This document shows, piece by piece, positions 12,367 to 15,845 of a stretch of DNA of 15,845 nt; the first letter of the stretch is position 1, and each line of letters opens with the position of its first letter. The DNA is from an uncultured Holophagaceae bacterium (GTDB taxonomy: Bacteria; Acidobacteriota; Holophagae; Holophagales; Holophagaceae), in assembly GCA_903890595.1 (NCBI GenBank), contig CAITBU010000113.1, forward strand, positions 1 through 15,845, given 5' to 3'. The notes beneath the pieces are model-generated. The model was given only the letters and a program-made list of their open reading frames with translations. It had not been told where the DNA came from and searched no databases. Made by a program: the position numbers and the translations under genes.

Positions 12367-12654
12367 ATGGCCATCCAGCCCCTGTCTGACCGCGTTGTGC
12401 TGAAGCGCGTCGATGCTGCCGAAACCGTCAAGGGCGGCATCATCATCCCCGATACCGCCAAGGAAAAGCCCATGGAGGCCGAGGTCGTGGCCGTGGGTGA
12501 CGGCAAGATCAACGAGAACGGCACCCGGAACCCGATGTCCGTCAAGGCCGGCCAGAAGGTGCTCATCGGCAAGTACAGCGGCACCGAGGTCAAGATCGAC
12601 GGCATCGACCACGTCATCGTCCGCGAAGACGAGATCCTGGCGATCGTCGGCTAA
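12367..12654 (+). CDS. groES: Co-chaperonin GroES
   Basis: A 95-residue GroES, the usual 95-97 length. It forms the heptameric lid of the GroEL folding chamber in the cytoplasm. The start IQPLSDRVVLKR, the mobile loop with its GroEL-binding tripeptide in KGGIIIP (residues 22-28), the roof hairpin (NENG) and the closing VIVREDEILAIVG strand are all present. The start has a strong AGGAGG site. Transcription is controlled by the CIRCE operator upstream. A 7-bp repeat array begins directly after its TAA stop and fills part of the 75-bp gap to groEL. Confidence 0.98.
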   Translation: MAIQPLSDRVVLKRVDAAETVKGGIIIPDTAKEKPMEAEVVAVGDGKINENGTRNPMSVKAGQKVLIGKYSGTEVKIDGIDHVIVREDEILAIVG

Positions 12655-12686
12655 AGCTGATAGCCGATAGCTGATAGCTGATAGCC
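12655..12686. repeat. Heptamer array inside the groESL operon
   Basis: AGCTGAT, AGCCGAT, AGCTGAT, AGCTGAT and a partial AGCC begin at the base after the groES stop codon. The unit is related to the heptamers at 4837-5106. It will be transcribed as part of the groESL message. Confidence 0.88.
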
Positions 12687-12729
12687 CCAACGCGAATTCC
12701 AATCCCAATCTGAACTCCGGAGAAAACAC

Positions 12730-14361
<1,632 letters not shown>

Positions 14362-14401
14362 CGAACCGTCAACCCGGGAGCTTCATATCCGGGTTGTGAT
14401 C

Positions 14402-14432
14402 GACGCCCCGCTTCGGCGGGGCGTCTTTTTTT
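14402..14432 (+). terminator. Rho-independent terminator of groESL
   Basis: A perfect 10-bp stem, GACGCCCCGC with GCGGGGCGTC, closes a TTCG tetraloop and is followed by seven T. It lies about 40 bp after the groEL stop. Confidence 0.96.
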
Positions 14433-14507
14433 GAGCCCTTTTCGGGGTTCTCAAAGCCTGTGCCCGCCTGATTTGCCCCCGCCGAATGCCCGACGATACT
14501 GGGGCTT

Positions 14508-14519
14508 CAGAATATTCTG
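14508..14519. promoter_or_regulatory. Candidate operator palindrome upstream of the HybA/HybB operon
   Basis: CAGAATATTCTG is a perfect 12-bp palindrome in AT-rich sequence about 120 bp before the iron-sulfur gene. No named regulator site is recognised. Confidence 0.4.
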
Positions 14520-14549
14520 GACAACAATTACCTAAATGCTACCTAGGGG

Positions 14550-14578
14550 TTGACTATGCTCTGAACCCGGCGCATGCT
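14550..14578 (+). promoter_or_regulatory. Possible promoter of the HybA/HybB operon
   Basis: TTGACT (14550-14555) and CATGCT (14573-14578) are 17 bp apart. The -35 box is good and the -10 box is weak. A new promoter is needed here because the groESL terminator lies upstream. Confidence 0.35.
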
Positions 14579-14637
14579 TCCTCCCGAACCCCTCCCCGGG
14601 AATTCTTCTCGGGTCGAATTGACAGGCAGGAGAACCC

Positions 14638-15390
14638 ATGGGCATGGGCCTTCTCTTTGACGCCACGCGCTGCATCGGTTGCGGCGCTTGCAGCTCCGCG
14701 TGCAAGGAGCAGAACAAGCTCCCTGGACCGGTGGAGGAGGTCCTGACGGCGTATACCTGGACCACCCTCCAGACCCGTGAGGGACTCAACATGCGCCGCA
14801 TGTGCATGCACTGCGAGGTGCCGACCTGCGCTTCCGTCTGCCCTGTGGCCGCCCTGGTGAAGACGCCCGAGGGGCCCGTGGTTTATGACGGACAGCGTTG
14901 CATGGGCTGCCGCTACTGCATGATGGCCTGCCCCTTCGATGTGCCCAAGTACCAGTGGGACCGCCCGGTGCCGGTGATCGGGAAGTGCGTCCTCTGTGCG
15001 AGCCGCATCAAGGAGGGCAAGCCCACCGCTTGCGCCGAGGCCTGCCCGGCGGAAGCCACGATCTTCGGGAAGCGGGAAGACCTGGTCTGGGAGGCCCGCA
15101 CCCGCCTCCGCCAGAAGCCCGGCGCCTACGTCGATCACATCTATGGCCTCAGCGAGGCCGGCGGCACCTCGGTGATGATGATCGCCAACGCTCCCTTCGA
15201 TAAGCTTGGCCTCAAGACCAACCTGCCCGCAGAGCCCCCGGCCATGCGCACCTGGCAGGTGCTGTCCAACATCCCCGACTTCGTTGCGGTCTGGGGCGTC
15301 CTGCTCTATGGGGTGCACTGGATCACCGCCCGCCGCGAGACCGTCGCCCACACCGAAGCGCAGGATTCCAACAAGGAGGACCGGTCATGA
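14638..15390 (+). CDS. Four-cluster [4Fe-4S] ferredoxin subunit, HybA/DmsB-like
   Basis: A 250-residue electron-transfer subunit with sixteen cysteines in four groups, enough for four [4Fe-4S] clusters: Cys12/15/18/22, Cys56/59/64/68, Cys88/91/94/98 and Cys117/120/132/136. A hydrophobic segment at about 213-230 gives a C-terminal membrane anchor, as in HybA of uptake hydrogenases. It would pass electrons between a catalytic subunit and the HybB/NrfD-type partner encoded next. Unlike typical HybA there is no Tat signal: the protein starts MGMGLLFDATRCIGC, and an in-frame TGA at 14620 rules out extension. AGGAG precedes the ATG. The stop overlaps the next start as ATGA. The catalytic subunit is not in the window, so hydrogenase, molybdoenzyme or quinone-cytochrome function is open. 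Confidence 0.9.
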   Translation: MGMGLLFDATRCIGCGACSSACKEQNKLPGPVEEVLTAYTWTTLQTREGLNMRRMCMHCEVPTCASVCPVAALVKTPEGPVVYDGQRCMGCRYCMMACPFDVPKYQWDRPVPVIGKCVLCASRIKEGKPTACAEACPAEATIFGKREDLVWEARTRLRQKPGAYVDHIYGLSEAGGTSVMMIANAPFDKLGLKTNLPAEPPAMRTWQVLSNIPDFVAVWGVLLYGVHWITARRETVAHTEAQDSNKEDRS

Positions 15391-15845
15391 GCAACGCCGC
15401 CTCCATCGCCTCCCGCCGCTTCCGTCCGGGCTTCTGGTCCGGCATCGCCGCCCTCCTGATCATCGGCTTCTTGATCGTCACCACCATCCGCTTCACCAAG
15501 GGCCTGGGGGCCGTCACCCACCTGAGTGACCAGTTCCCCTGGGGCATCTGGATCGGCTTCGACCTGCTCTGTGGCGTGGGCCTGGCCGCAGGGGCCTTCA
15601 CCCTCACCGCCGTGGTCCACCTCTTCAACCTCAAGAAGTTCGAGCCCATCGTGCGGCCCACCGTCCTCACGGGCTTCCTGGGCTACGCCTTCGTCATCGT
15701 GGCTCTGCTCCTGGACCTCGGTCAGCCCTGGCGCATCTGGCACGCCATCGTCTACTGGAATCCCCACTCCGTCATGTTCGAAGTGGCCTGGTGCGTCATG
15801 CTCTACACCACCGTCCTGGCGTTGGAGTTCAGCCCCGTGGTGTTC
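15387..15845 (+). CDS. NrfD/HybB-family membrane subunit (5' part)
   Basis: The first 153 residues of a polytopic membrane protein that runs off the window end. Hydrophobic helices are seen at about 15-35, 52-80, 92-112 and 127-147. The segments PWGIWIGFDLLCGVGLAAG and DLGQPWRIWHAI match the HybB branch of the NrfD/PsrC family, which exchanges electrons with the membrane quinone pool. The start codon overlaps the stop of the iron-sulfur subunit (ATGA), and AGGAGG lies seven bases upstream. The pair is a quinone-linked electron-transfer module; later genes, not visible, would define the enzyme. The full family length is about 380-400 residues. Confidence 0.9.
   Translation, partial: MSNAASIASRRFRPGFWSGIAALLIIGFLIVTTIRFTKGLGAVTHLSDQFPWGIWIGFDLLCGVGLAAGAFTLTAVVHLFNLKKFEPIVRPTVLTGFLGYAFVIVALLLDLGQPWRIWHAIVYWNPHSVMFEVAWCVMLYTTVLALEFSPVVF

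Overview
The window looks like a GC-rich, gene-dense chromosome segment from a free-living, probably Gram-negative bacterium. The gene set, the CIRCE-controlled groESL, the HybA/HybB-type respiratory pair and the style of the intergenic repeats would fit an Acidobacteriota of the Geothrix/Holophaga type. That placement is an inference from general resemblance; there is no rRNA or other marker here to settle it. No phage, transposase, CRISPR array, tRNA or rRNA was seen.

Layout. Positions 1-187 hold a small two-helix membrane protein whose upstream context is cut off. Positions 188-1280 are an unusual gene-poor stretch packed with short arrays of 9-bp period (five or more sequence types), plus one candidate 55-aa lysine-rich protein at 378-545. 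cysS (cysteinyl-tRNA synthetase) follows on the minus strand, divergent from a coiled-coil/GAF-domain gene. That gene overlaps a convergent hot-dog thioesterase by 13 bp. Next come a small secreted protein of unknown function with its own terminator, and a divergent exported thioredoxin-like protein.

From 9159 down to 5107 (minus strand) runs a tightly coupled four-gene operon: a DUF58 protein, a two-helix membrane protein, a BatA-like VWA protein and a BatB-like VWA protein with a C-terminal TPR/proline-rich extension. Each junction is an ATGA stop/start overlap. This is the membrane-anchored VWA part of a MoxR/Bat-type system, but no MoxR ATPase gene is next to it; the upstream neighbour is a secreted DUF4139 protein. 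The operon converges on the thioredoxin gene across a 267-bp spacer made largely of 7-bp repeats.

Further right, a zinc-ribbon coiled-coil protein and a YggS-type PLP-binding protein form a minus-strand pair (GTGA overlap), divergent from groES-groEL. groESL has a recognisable sigma70-type promoter, a near-perfect CIRCE operator over the start site, and a strong terminator. The window ends in a plus-strand operon encoding a four-cluster ferredoxin subunit (HybA-like) and the start of a NrfD/HybB-type quinone-interacting membrane subunit, probably part of a respiratory oxidoreductase that continues outside the window.

The most unusual material is non-coding. Heptamer arrays begin at or next to stop codons at three genes, one of them inside the groESL operon. 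Two of these arrays form a perfect 24-nt inverted repeat across the spacer between the convergent genes. The coding content is mostly recognisable housekeeping and envelope genes, and I see no clear new defence or biosynthetic system.
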